The translations under genes and the position numbers were made by a program. This document shows positions 35,101 to 43,214 of a DNA stretch of 64,000 nt, one piece after another; position 1 is the first letter of the stretch, and each line of letters starts with the position of its first letter. Below the pieces are notes generated by a model that worked only from the letters and a program-made list of their open reading frames with translations, searched no databases and was not told the DNA's origin. The stretch spans positions 1 to 64,000 of the forward strand of contig JAZGUH010000627.1 of assembly GCA_037893225.1 (NCBI GenBank). Direction: 5' to 3'. The DNA is from Hippasteria phrygiana. Taxonomy: Eukaryota > Echinodermata > Asteroidea > Valvatida > Goniasteridae.

Positions 35101-35810
35101 GTGTGCTCTGACTGAACATTTCAATTCAGCGGATTTCCCCCTATATTTAGATATAATAGACGACATTCGTCAAATTTCCCGACATCAACTGTAGAAATGT
35201 TTACGTTAACACATGCTAATTTTTAACTTTAATTTTTTTACCAGTCGTTTTCTATAGAAAAGTTATATAGGCTACTCGTGTTTTTTTTATGTATGCCTTA
35301 TTTTGAGCCAAACTGGACGCTATTGCAGATAATCGAGAAAACTGACAACATTTGCAAAGAAATTTATATTGATTTCGTTGTAGTCATAGTCATAGTCGTA
35401 GCCGTAGCCGTAGCCGTAGTCGTAGGCCTACATGTAGTGGTTGCTGCATGTAGTGGTTCCATTTTTATAAACTTACCTCCCCCATTTTTGAAGCAGACGT
35501 ACGGGAAGCGCCAGACGTTTCCCAAGTCCACCGCGAAGCCGATCACAGACAACATGAAGTCCAGCTTGGAGTCCCACTTCTCACGATCGCCCGTACGGGC
35601 CGCAGCCTCCCACTGCCCCGTCTCGAGTTGCACCAGCTTCCTCTTGGCTTCGCATCGTCCCACGGACCCCACTCCACTCGCGGCCTGGAGTCCGGGTCTG
35701 TGGTTTCGCCGCGGTGCTAGGTCGCCCACATCCTCGGGAGGGCTTGCCGCGTTGGCCAGCAGCTCGCTGGTTGAGAGCTGAGCCTCGAGTGGCTTGTTGA
35801 AACTAGCCAT
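23077..35810 (-). CDS. SLC6A4-like: Sodium-dependent serotonin transporter-like protein (SLC6 family), complete
   Basis: Eleven coding exons join in phase to 623 residues, the normal SLC6 length with 12 membrane segments. The family couples Na+ and Cl- gradients to uptake of monoamines across the plasma membrane. TM1 is [13 protein letters not shown], with Asp95, the residue that binds the substrate amine in monoamine carriers (GABA and glycine carriers have Gly). TM3 [15 protein letters not shown] and the loop [14 protein letters not shown] (disulfide pair) are closest to serotonin transporters. TM8 has GLDSTFGGLE, with the Ser-Thr typical of serotonin and not dopamine carriers. Two N-glycosylation sequons, NST and NNT, follow in loop 2. 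The N-terminus (about 80 residues) and C-terminus are cytosolic; the protein ends AHV. Assignment to the serotonin branch is by recognition, not by tree. Confidence 0.93.
23391..23442 (+). repeat. 52-bp near-perfect palindrome
   Basis: Two 26-bp arms beginning GTCTCCTAAGCGAATATAGG meet without a loop, with one mismatch. It lies in the short intron between SERT-like exons 10 and 11 and next to a poly-G tract (23475-23502). Confidence 0.9.
23647..23802 (-). CDS. SERT-like exon 10: TM12
   Basis: Acceptor TTTTATAG, donor GTAACT. It encodes [40 protein letters not shown] and [12 protein letters not shown], covering the end of TM11 to TM12 and the start of the cytosolic tail. Confidence 0.95.
24000..24065 (+). 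repeat. (GATTC)n and (GGTTG)n microsatellites
   Basis: About seven GATTC units are followed directly by about five GGTTG units, inside a SERT-like intron. Confidence 0.95.
24110..24260 (+). repeat. Dispersed 'GTGTACAAAACC' repeat, copy 2
   Basis: Contains CACGATTGAAAATCGTGTAC, AAAACCAATGGGAGGCCTTC and AGGTCCACGATTGCACCCGT, in the same order as 63290-63415 and, more loosely, 31335-31500. Confidence 0.65.
24286..24475 (+). repeat. Dispersed repeat, copy 1 (partner at 38684-38845)
   Basis: Shared words in order: CATTGGTAGTATTGC, GCATGCC, AGGAGAGTGGCC, GTCACGT, CCGATTTTCA and ATATGACACC. Similarity covers about 160 bp without obvious terminal repeats; the family is unknown. Confidence 0.65.
24758..24958 (-). 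CDS. SERT-like exon 9: TM10-TM11
   Basis: Acceptor CTTTTAG, donor GTGAGT. It encodes [31 protein letters not shown] and [27 protein letters not shown] and SWCYG are strongly conserved family words. Confidence 0.96.
25407..25538 (-). CDS. SERT-like exon 8: TM8 end and TM9
   Basis: Acceptor CTTAACAG, donor GTAAGT. It encodes [20 protein letters not shown] and [20 protein letters not shown]. No stop-free ORF with ATG exposes it, so it was found by joining exons 7 and 9. Confidence 0.94.
26008..26120 (-). CDS. SERT-like exon 7: loop 4 and TM8 start
   Basis: Acceptor ATGTTCAG, donor GTACGT. It encodes [18 protein letters not shown] and [13 protein letters not shown]. The last residues belong to the Na2-binding TM8 segment. 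Confidence 0.95.
26190..26372 (+). repeat. Degenerate GGTCGGTCAGT / TTCAGTCGTTCGGTCAG repeat
   Basis: An imperfect tandem of CAGTCGTTCGGTCAGTCGGT-like units fills most of the short intron between SERT-like exons 6 and 7, ending about 25 bases from the exon 6 donor. Confidence 0.7.
26396..26520 (-). CDS. SERT-like exon 6: TM7
   Basis: Acceptor GTTTACAG, donor GTAAGA. It encodes [20 protein letters not shown] and FSVLGYMA, with the conserved Asn of the Na+/Cl- site in SVTNCATSF, then [12 protein letters not shown]. Confidence 0.95.
27421..27560 (-). mobile_element. Palindromic MITE, copy 1 (partner at 63042-63163)
   Basis: Long imperfect inverted arms: GGTACGCGCACGCATCGTAT and, from the other strand, GGTATGCGCAAGCATCGTGT, each followed by an ATTTGGTT block. 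The flank TTTGTTTACATCTAAA is also shared with the other copy, so the true unit may be about 190 bp. Confidence 0.7.
27618..27721 (-). CDS. SERT-like exon 5: TM6
   Basis: Acceptor TTCCTAG, donor GTAGAT. It encodes [18 protein letters not shown] and [11 protein letters not shown]. The unwound TM6 FSLGPGFG forms part of the substrate and Na+ site. The exon lies in a frame missed by simple ORF scanning. Confidence 0.95.
28490..28735 (+). repeat. GTT/GTC-rich trinucleotide repeat
   Basis: About 245 bp of gttgttgttgttgctg and gtcgtcgtcatc sequence adjoining the donor of SERT-like exon 4. It causes spurious open frames on both strands. Confidence 0.9.
28753..29026 (-). CDS. SERT-like exon 4: TM4-TM5
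   Basis: Acceptor GTTTGAAAG, donor GTACGA (weak but only in-frame choice). It encodes [42 protein letters not shown] and [14 protein letters not shown], matching the TM4-TM5 region. Confidence 0.94.
30057..30173 (+). mobile_element. Short MITE, ATAGAGTACCGAAGT ends, copy 2
   Basis: 117 bp with the same 15-bp ends as 19076-19183, a very similar interior and a possible TA target duplication at the edges. It has an extra block GACGTCAGTTGCC compared with copy 1. Confidence 0.8.
30441..30657 (-). CDS. SERT-like exon 3: TM3 and extracellular loop 2
   Basis: Acceptor TTGTTCAG, donor GTGAGT. It encodes [17 protein letters not shown], the loop [14 protein letters not shown] with the conserved cysteine pair, and NST/NNT glycosylation sequons before SPASEFYE. 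Confidence 0.96.
31257..31305 (+). mobile_element. 49-bp relic with CACTGCAA...TTTTTGCAGTG ends
   Basis: Ends and internal TTAATTTAACC match the 89-bp hairpin at 16156-16244. The middle is shortened. Confidence 0.55.
31335..31500 (+). repeat. Dispersed 'GTGTACAAAACC' repeat, diverged copy 3
   Basis: Contains AAATCGTGGACCTTTAACA, GGAGGACAATAGGGTC, CAAAACCAATCAGGGTCCTT and GGGAGGTCC, in the order of the 63240-63415 copy. It abuts the end of SERT-like exon 2. Confidence 0.6.
31539..31673 (-). CDS. SERT-like exon 2: TM2
   Basis: Acceptor TTTTCCCAG, donor GTGAGT. It encodes [20 protein letters not shown] and [16 protein letters not shown], the invariant TM2 signature of SLC6 proteins. It joins exon 1 as NGGGAFLIPY. 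Confidence 0.96.
33761..35101 (+). mobile_element. CACTGTAAAA-ended DNA element interrupted by a fold-back element
   Basis: Inverted ends CACTGTAAAAACTTCCCGTA and (reverse strand) CACTGTAAAACAAATTGCCC. Both subterminal regions contain many copies of CCGTAAA/TTTACGG, like transposase-binding repeats of hAT-type elements. Without the inner insertion the element is about 630 bp. No transposase is present. Confidence 0.65.
34054..34763 (+). mobile_element. 710-bp fold-back element nested in the CACTGTAAAA element
   Basis: Arms of roughly 250 bp are inverted copies. Left start TTTGCGGAAACACCA, then AAATATTTCTCAATTAAGAG; the right end is their complement. A third, partial copy of the terminal motif lies inside at 34371-34465 in the right-arm orientation. 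Each copy has CTGAAGACGGTCAGAGC...GGAACGT, a small stem-loop (34127-34160 minus strand; 34371-34398; 34657-34690). Confidence 0.8.
35477..35810 (-). CDS. SERT-like exon 1 (coding): N-terminus and TM1
   Basis: ATG at 35810, two bases after a TTTTAG acceptor (AG at 35812-35813), so at least one 5' untranslated exon lies upstream. It encodes [18 protein letters not shown] to [17 protein letters not shown]. The donor is GTAAGT. The frame stays open past the donor only because a GTAGTC-type hexamer repeat follows in the intron. Confidence 0.95.
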
Positions 35811-36778
35811 TCTAAAAGTGAAATATATCTTAGTGTTATTAAGTATCTTAAAAATCTGTAATGTGCAGGTTTACGTGTTGAATTTCCAAACGGTTTTATT
35901 TCGACAAAGCAGCGCAACAAATTGCCGCTAAAGTGGAGACGAGTTTCCAATTTTTCTGGAACTGGGCAGATTCACGGTGAGAAATGCAATGTAAGGGTTT
36001 TAAACTCATTTCCATTATATAAGAACAGATGAACCAATCACAGGAATTGTTGGCATTTTTTTGTCACCTCTCAAAATCCACGATCAATCAACAGGCCCCG
36101 TACGCACTAACGAACCCCAGGGGAAGGTGACGGGTAACGGAACAGACCGTGTCACGCTTGTCACTGCATAGGCGCCTTTCGCGGTCTTTTCGCAGAAGGA
36201 ACCGTGATTTCGCGCGCTAGCTTGTCCGCGGTGATTAAAACGGGCAATGTAGGGGAAAACGATACTAATTACAAGGAACGGTTTCCACATGTTGGCTAAT
36301 TGCAATAAGGAGATTTTGGTATTCGTCATTAAAAGCGATTCATCCTGAAATCTTCACGACCAATGATATTTGTACGATAGGCTAGGATAGGCTAGTATAG
36401 GTTTACCCGGCTATTTTGCAACGTTTTTCATTCAAATTCAAAGATTTTGATATTCGAATTCGTCCAGCAAAATCGATTTAATGCATTTACAAGTTAAATT
36501 TTGTAAAGTTTCAATCGAATTCAAATAATGAGCACACATTTTCTACAAGGAGGATTCAATTTCGTCTCGCTCACGCCGAACCGTGTTGTTCAGAATGTCA
36601 AATTCGTCTTTTGCCACGCAATTTAATAACACATTTGTTCAATTTCGTCATACTTCATTAATTATTCTCAGTAAAATACATAGAGGCGGCTGTTAAGGAT
36701 AATTTCACACTTTCTTTTCTTCTCTTTCCTTATTTATTCATACATTTATTATTTGTTTCTTTCGAATTCTTTAAAATT

Positions 36779-37488
36779 CGACCCTGCCACGATTTGAACC
36801 TGAATCCCCTGATCCGTAGTCAGATGCCTTATCCATTGGGCAACGGGGCCAATGTATATCAGTAAGGCATGTCATGAGCTACATTTGGGGGCAACAAATC
36901 TAAATCTGATGGGGAAAAATTCGACCCTGCCAGGACTCGAACGTGGAATCCCCTGATCCATAGTCAGATGCCTTATCCATTAGGCCACAGGGGCAATAGG
37001 CACAGGAGATTCCAGGTTCGAATCCTGGCAGGGTCGAATTTTTCCCCAACAGATTTAGAATTATTCCCTCGAAATGTAGATCACATTCCTATGACATGCC
37101 TTTCAAATGTGCAATTTGCCCCTGTGGCCCAATGAATGGATGAGGCATCTGACTACGGATCAGGGGATTCCAGGTTCGAATCCTGGGAGGTTTGAATTTC
37201 CCCCCCGACAGATTTAGAATTTTTCCCCAGCAGATTTAGAATTTTCCCTTAAAATGTGGATCACATTCCTATATGACATGCTTTTGAAATGTGTGTATTG
37301 GCCCTGTGCCCAATGGATAAGGCATCTGACTACGGATTAGGGGATTCCAGATTCGAATTCTGACAGGGTCGATTTTGTTTCCTCATCAGATTTAGAATGT
37401 TTCCCTCTAAATGTAGATCACACTGCTATGACATGCCTTTCCGAGGTGCACACTGGCCCTGGGCCCAGCAATGGATAAGGCATCTGAG
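36779..37488. repeat. Cluster of six tRNA-Arg-like units, both orientations
   Basis: tRNA-like segments: 36779-36850 (-), 36922-36995 (-), 37006-37036 (+, 3' half), 37118-37193 (+), 37300-37371 (+), 37453-37488 (+, 5' half). Shared words are CAATGGATAAGGCATCTGAC, an anticodon loop in CTACGGAT that would read ACG (Arg), and GGTTCGAATCCTGG. Spacers are also homologous (CAGATTTAGAATTATTCCCT...GTAGATCACA), so a tRNA-plus-spacer unit of about 160-180 bp was amplified. Acceptor mismatches, an insertion and an ATG anticodon in one copy suggest pseudogenes or SINEs more than working tRNA genes. Confidence 0.75.
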
Positions 37489-37922
37489 AGACTGGTTGTA
37501 ATTATTCGATAAATAAACGTGCATGGGTGGGTTTTTCGTTCAATGTCTTATTCAAACGTAAACAACTTTTGTTTTCGCAATTAAAAAAATAAGGGAGAAA
37601 CTCGAAAACGGCACAGACAGTATATTATCTTTAAAATAAATTCAAAAATTGCCCCGATAACTTCTAGGCCTGTATGTCTACAGAAATTACCCAATAATAA
37701 AACGTCGAACAAAAATATGAACTGCAGACTTTACATATCAAATCTAACGAATGGACGGCCAACCAATTTGTTCTACATTGTTCTTCCATTATTTCATTTC
37801 TGAGCACAATGTACCCTATATAATTTTGATTAACCTGTTTTCACATAAATTATACAGGTGCACTGTATTGCGACAAGGAAGAAGAACGCTTGCAAGGAAA
37901 TATCAGATGTAAATGACCTTAC

Positions 37923-38060
37923 CTTACAGAACTTGAACACACTAGGATTTACTTAAAGATCACACGTATGTCCCACTCTTCCACAGGACAATGCCCGTTG
38001 CAAACACTCCGACACGACACCCCCGTTCAACGTTGACTGCACTCGTCGCAGAAACTGCAA
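37923..38060 (-). other. Possible 5' untranslated exon of the SERT-like gene
   Basis: The minus strand has TTCTGTAAG before GTAAGG at 37922, a good donor, about 2.1 kb upstream of the acceptor that precedes the start codon. The 5' limit is a guess. No TATA-like element was identified. Low confidence. Confidence 0.2.
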
Positions 38061-38605
38061 GATAAGTTTTGTGCCGCGATTTTAATACTAATGGTTCTAC
38101 AAAATACGACTTTTCGTCTCTCTGCGATCTGTGCCATTAATTGTCTTCTCTAGTTCCACAGAAGCTGATACAAAAGTGTAAACACTGCTGGTTTCTCGCG
38201 GCAGATAATCTTACAGTAATAACAGTGGTTTACTTTTGCAATGCAAGGAAACGTAAAACGGTTGCAAGTCCAGTGCCAAGGTCACGATTAGGCCGCTTTA
38301 AGGCCACGATTACGTCCAGAAAGTCAAGGCAAGGGTTAATCCAATGTCAGGGTCGGGCATAAAAAGTTCACGGACGTGTATACCCATAAGCGCACATAGG
38401 ATATCTTTGTCCCGGTGTAGAATTTGCAATAATTTGATATGCACTTCCCGATCTGTTTTAGAGATTGGACCTATACCGGTACCATTATCAAGACTCGGGC
38501 TTCAAAGCACGTTTACGAATGTCAAGGGAAAAGGACCAATTATGATAATACTTTACGCGAATGCGAAAGCGAAGCTTGTTTATGACGTCAACGTCAAATA
38601 ATTAT

Positions 38606-38664
38606 TCGCGAGGCGAATTCGCAAAAGTTGAACGCAATTCAACTTTTGCGAATCTTCGCCGCGA
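38606..38664 (+). repeat. Inverted repeat around CAAAAGTTGAA
   Basis: TCGCGAGGCGAATTCGCAAA... is mirrored by ...TTTGCGAATCTTCGCCGCGA with a four-base centre (CGCA) and few mismatches. Probable MITE remnant or hairpin. Confidence 0.75.
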
Positions 38665-38683
38665 TTGTTTCATGTACAGACAG

Positions 38684-38845
38684 GTGTAACGTGAATTTCA
38701 GTCACCATGAAATACGGTCTCATTGGTAGTATTGCGCATGCCTGAGTGAGGATAATTAGGAGAGTGGCCAGTCACGTGAGAGGGTTTAATAGGGAAAAGC
38801 AGACCGATTTTCATGGGAGTCGGATATTCATATGACACCAGCTTT
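38684..38845 (+). repeat. Dispersed repeat, copy 2 (partner at 24286-24475)
   Basis: Same ordered words as copy 1, including CATTGGTAGTATTGCGCATG, AGGAGAGTGGCCAGTCACGT and CATATGACACCAGC. Confidence 0.65.
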
Positions 38846-41800
38846 ATTAAATGAATTGATAAAGGCACACCCCTACCCTACACAAATCAATGTACAATGT
38901 AGGTACTACTTTTTCCTGCGTCATTCATGTTATGCGCTTGCATTAAGCCACGCCCCAGATACATTAAATACACACCTACCTACATACCCTGACAAAAGGC
39001 AGTTTTTAAAGAATATATCATGCTCTGCATAAAATAATAAGAATGAAAGGCAACAAAATAATACAAACATTTATTTTCAGTGATCTTTAATAACCCAGCT
39101 CTCTCAAGCACGTTCATATGGTTTTAACTTTAGGATGATGGTACATGGTTTTTCTTATCCCGCGATTGAAATACCAACTAACATGCCATTAACGAAAATC
39201 TGAGTAGCAGTATTTTATTTGTCCGTGTATTACAGAATGGACCAGGTCGTTTTAGACCTTAACTCACGAATTGTACTTGAAAATGTATCTTAATATACGA
39301 CTATATATTATCTATGATCACTAACAAAGGCAGTAAAACCCATGCAGTACATTTAGCCCACTGATCTCTATCATGGATAGCTCATTGTCCATTACATGCT
39401 GTACGAACAACTGTAGCCAGTCGCCGCCATATTACCGCTCGTGGAACATCCATAAATCATTGCTGCAAAGTCCGGCCTCTGCTTACGTCATGCTTTACTG
39501 GTTTTACGTACGTTCGTGCATCGCAGAGTGGAAAGATGGAGTAAGGTGTCTTCAACTTGAACAGCCAATGAGCTATCCCGATTTTTAGACATGAAGATCA
39601 TGATTTAGGCCCTATATAATGTTATGTACAACATAATAATCTCCATTTAAAATTACACGAAACGCAAACAAGTGTGCGCAAACTGAAGATATATATAAAC
39701 ATTACACATATTTATTTTTGTGAATGTCGAAATCCGTAACTGAACGTAAAATTTGACCTTGTAAAGACTTACTGTTGCATTTAAAATAATTATACAGAAA
39801 TATCATATGCACTAACCTATTACACGTTAGTAGTTCCATCTCCGTTTTGTTCGTTTATTCCAACACCGTTGCGGATGATTTTTTTTTTTATTAAAAGTAA
39901 ACAATAAAAATAAATGGGGATAATTCTTCACTCAGTAAGTTTCAAACTTGAAATGCTGAATTCTGTCCAATAAATCCGACTATGGTACATAGCTTATATA
40001 TATCATTTGGTTATCGAATATGTACAAAAGGGCGACTTGTTCGGTATAACTCATTAAGTTGTCATCGTTAACTTGTAGCCACAGTGTTTTCATACGTTTT
40101 ACAATCACTAAAGTTGTGGGCGCATTCAACAGGGTGAGGACACCTTGTCCTCCGTACCCACGGGCAAAGTTTTGCCACTTAGTAACAAAATGTGAATTTC
40201 TTAGAGTAAAACAAAGAGTCACTATACAACTGCACCAACTGTGCACTGGACTTCGGTGTAACTCACCTAATTCTGCCAATGGTCTGACCCATTTATAATA
40301 GTAATCAATTGCAGTGGGCAATTCCACAAGGCAAAAAGGGTATACGCTTCGTTCTGAAATCCTATAAAAAAGGTCTGTATTTTCACTACGTTTTAAACCT
40401 GACATACCGATAAACGTACTGCACTGTCACAAGTTTGACGTACATGTATCTAGAAAAAATATATCTTTAAATTAAGATCTGTTAACACTGCGCATAATGG
40501 CATATATAAATATATACAACTATAGTTTTCGTTCTGTGTGCCGACTGTATAAAAAAGTAATTAAAATAAATTAATATTTCCCCAAACGACTATATATGTT
40601 ATTTAGTACTGGGTGACACAGCTCCAATTAATCAGTAGTACAAATCGATAACAATGTCTGTTCATAATTTATACATTCATTATTTCAATAAACTTTATAC
40701 CATAGTAACATACTTCGTAATGTTTTCAATAAGGTTCCAAATCTTCATATTAACCAAAAATAAAAATTTCTCGTACATTATTTTCTGCATATAATGAGTT
40801 TTCTGCATTTCATCAGTGTTACTGTGTTACTTGTAATTACAATGTAGTACTATCTAATTAAATATGGCTGTCCATTAGTATGTCTTGCCCAATTATTAGA
40901 TGCATTGAGTTAATGACTACACAGCTTAGTTGGTTTCTAATGAGACAGCCACTAGTATTAGAGCTTGCCCTTTATTGGCCTGTAAAGTTTCCTGTCAAAA
41001 TCAAATCTGCTAGTTGTATGAACAAAATCTCAATGGTTTCCAATGGATTTCCATGGTAGAAAGCCAGGACTTTTTGCTTTACTATTGGTCAAATTTAAAC
41101 TTTATATCTGTGACAATGAGATTTTTAGGAAATTCTGTGACTTCCAGACTTATTCCAAGGCTATGAATTTTTGTTATTTTTTTTCCGTGAACAAAGGCTT
41201 TTCTATGAAACTTGAAATTATCGTACATTTAAAAAATGCAGACGACTTCATATTAAACGTTAACTAAATTCCACTATTAATTACAGATAATATGACTAAT
41301 CATTTCCAACAATTTCTTTGTGTGAATTTTCAATTTCTGAGTATAATATGCCCGTAACTTACAGAATTTCTCAAGAATGTCTATAGCATGTTCATGGGAT
41401 TAGTAGAGAGTATCTACACCAGTTTCAACAGTTTTCATACAATGGCTACAGAATGATTATGCATTAAGAATATCCACACAAGGCATAGTATATATAGACA
41501 AAGGCTATAGAATGTACACAGAATATAAACATAATTTGTAAGGAATGTGTAAAAAATAAAATAAAAAAAAAGCAACAGAAATGGCATAAAATATTTAATC
41601 TGAGAAATTCTGTTTCTAGTTGTCGAGAATGTCATTACAACGTAATCCTCTTGTAAAAAAAAGAGAGAAAAAAAAAGCACTTTGCCCTTTTTCTTTTTTA
41701 AATGACTAAAGTAAAGTCTGGGTATCATAACTAAAAATGATCGGAAAACTTTGATCAGAAAACCAAGTTCTCTCTCCACCACACTCAGTAACTTGAAATT

Positions 41801-42039
41801 TTTGGACCAATCATTAAAGCCTCTTACCTCCATTTTCCCTCAGGGTTATATTAAAACTCGCCTTTAAAACTTGAACAACACAATGCTTACTCCATAGGCA
41901 AGGCACCACTGTACAATCTAATACCAGGAGCATATTGCAAAAAAAATCTCTCTGTCCACAAGATATGGTTTCGGTTAGTTGGCGTTGTCACAAGCTGTAA
42001 TTTTCACCCAAACAAGATTCCTTTTTTTATTGAAATCAC

Positions 42040-42535
42040 CCAATACAAGGCTAAAAGCCACTCTAGATAGAGGGTTACGATCAGAGGTGGTGGGGTTGGC
42101 GACATTTTGAACTGCCAATCCTACCACCCTTACAGTTTTCCTGGGCCCAGAACTAAATAGAAGATAATTCAACAGATTCCAGAGAAATTATCCCAATTTT
42201 CAGACCTACAGACCTAGGAGGGGTATCTTCCACCGTCGGTTAGACCAACTCACATGCCCAAAAATGCGGTATTCATCAGTTGTCAATGTGAGCTGGACAT
42301 TCAGAGACTCATGGGTAATGTAAAAAGGTATGGTGTAATCAGTTTCTATGGTCTCTGCAGGTTGTTGTGTACTTTTAGTCATGCAGGTTGTGTAGCTATC
42401 GTATAGCTCACCACGTATGATCTTTGACAATTCAAATGATACCTTCTATCCCTGTGATTTCTGTCTTTTCTTGTCTTTTGTAGCCCACACCTCGAGTGGC
42501 CTTTTGGCCTTGTGTGGGGCGATAGCCACAATACC
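42040..42535. mobile_element. Non-LTR retrotransposon 3' debris, two orientations
   Basis: 42040-42180 (minus) shares AAGGCTAAAAGCCACTC with 262-425 and a GGTGGTGGGGTTGGC block with 43795-43965. 42430-42535 (plus) is the family tail CTTTTGTAGCCCACACCTCG..GTGGCCTTTTGGCC also at 7320 and 54280. All lie in the likely RhoGAP 3'UTR or downstream. Confidence 0.55.
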
Positions 42536-43006
42536 CATTGTAAACTTTTTTTAAAAAGTATTTCTTTGTCACCTGTAGCTTGTAATCTGACTTTGAATTT
42601 GACTTGTGATTGACCTGACTACAACTCTGCTGCCACTATCCATGCATTATAGTAGATTCAGCCTCATATGCCGATTGTACATTTCTGTGGAGATAGGAGC
42701 TCCCACGTATGAGGGGATAAAAAGAGTCTCTCCACAAATCATTCAGTCAGCTGAGGTTAGTACAATGGCCTGTGTGGGTTGAAACAAGTGCAGACAAATT
42801 CTATTGTGATGGGCTTATCCAATACTATCGATTATTACTGTAGTGACGTCCTTCATTATATACAATCCAGGTAGTTCAAAAATATAGAGGGACAGGCATA
42901 TGAGCTTGAAACTACTATAACATAGTGCTGTTTGATCATGACATCAAGTTGCAAGTGAAGTTATGTACATTACATTGTTAGTTTCTCTGGATGCAGGGAT
43001 GCCTGC

Positions 43007-43214
43007 TCAGACACTATCCTTGCTGCTGTAGTGCTCTAAGAAGTAGTACAAGATACCAACTTGGGTCATAGCATCGGACATGCCCAGTAGGCTGGACATC
43101 GGAGAGCCACTACCCCCAGCGGCAGGCTTGGAGGCGGGGCCAATCAGGGTGGGGCCAAAGACGGTGGCCAGGTTGTGCAGGTGCATCTTATTGTTGGATT
43201 CATTCTGGGCGACT
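43007..43214 (-). CDS. RhoGAP exon M: GAP end and stop
   Basis: Acceptor CCTCTTTAG. It encodes VAQNESNNKMHLHNLATVFG, PTLIGPASKPAAGGSGSPMS and VGILYYFLEHYSSKDSV, then TGA at 43007-43009. The conserved Asn in LHNLATVFGP is kept. Confidence 0.96.

Larger units (their letters stand above)
31674..35476 (-). other. SERT-like intron 1 (3.8 kb)
   Basis: Holds an AAT microsatellite (31998-32047), AT-rich sequence with no recognised content (32050-33700), the CACTGTAAAA element with its nested fold-back (33761-35101), and a GTAGTC/GTAGCC hexamer repeat at 35376-35430 close to the exon 1 donor. Confidence 0.7.
35812..43006. other. Intergenic region between SERT-like and RhoGAP genes
   Basis: 7.2 kb. 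It should hold the transporter promoter and 5' exon(s) and the RhoGAP 3'UTR. It contains the tRNA-Arg-like cluster, a repeat copy at 38684, a palindrome at 38606-38664 and retrotransposon debris near 42040-42535. The stretch 39050-41900 is AT-rich with no recognised gene. A 141-codon minus ORF at 39980-40405 (MSGLKRSENTDLFY...) matches nothing I know and is not called. Confidence 0.6.

Noticed and set aside
36779..37488. CRISPR-like array (repeat-spacer alternation)
   Set aside because: The repeats are tRNA-like, in both orientations, with homologous spacers, in a metazoan gene context.
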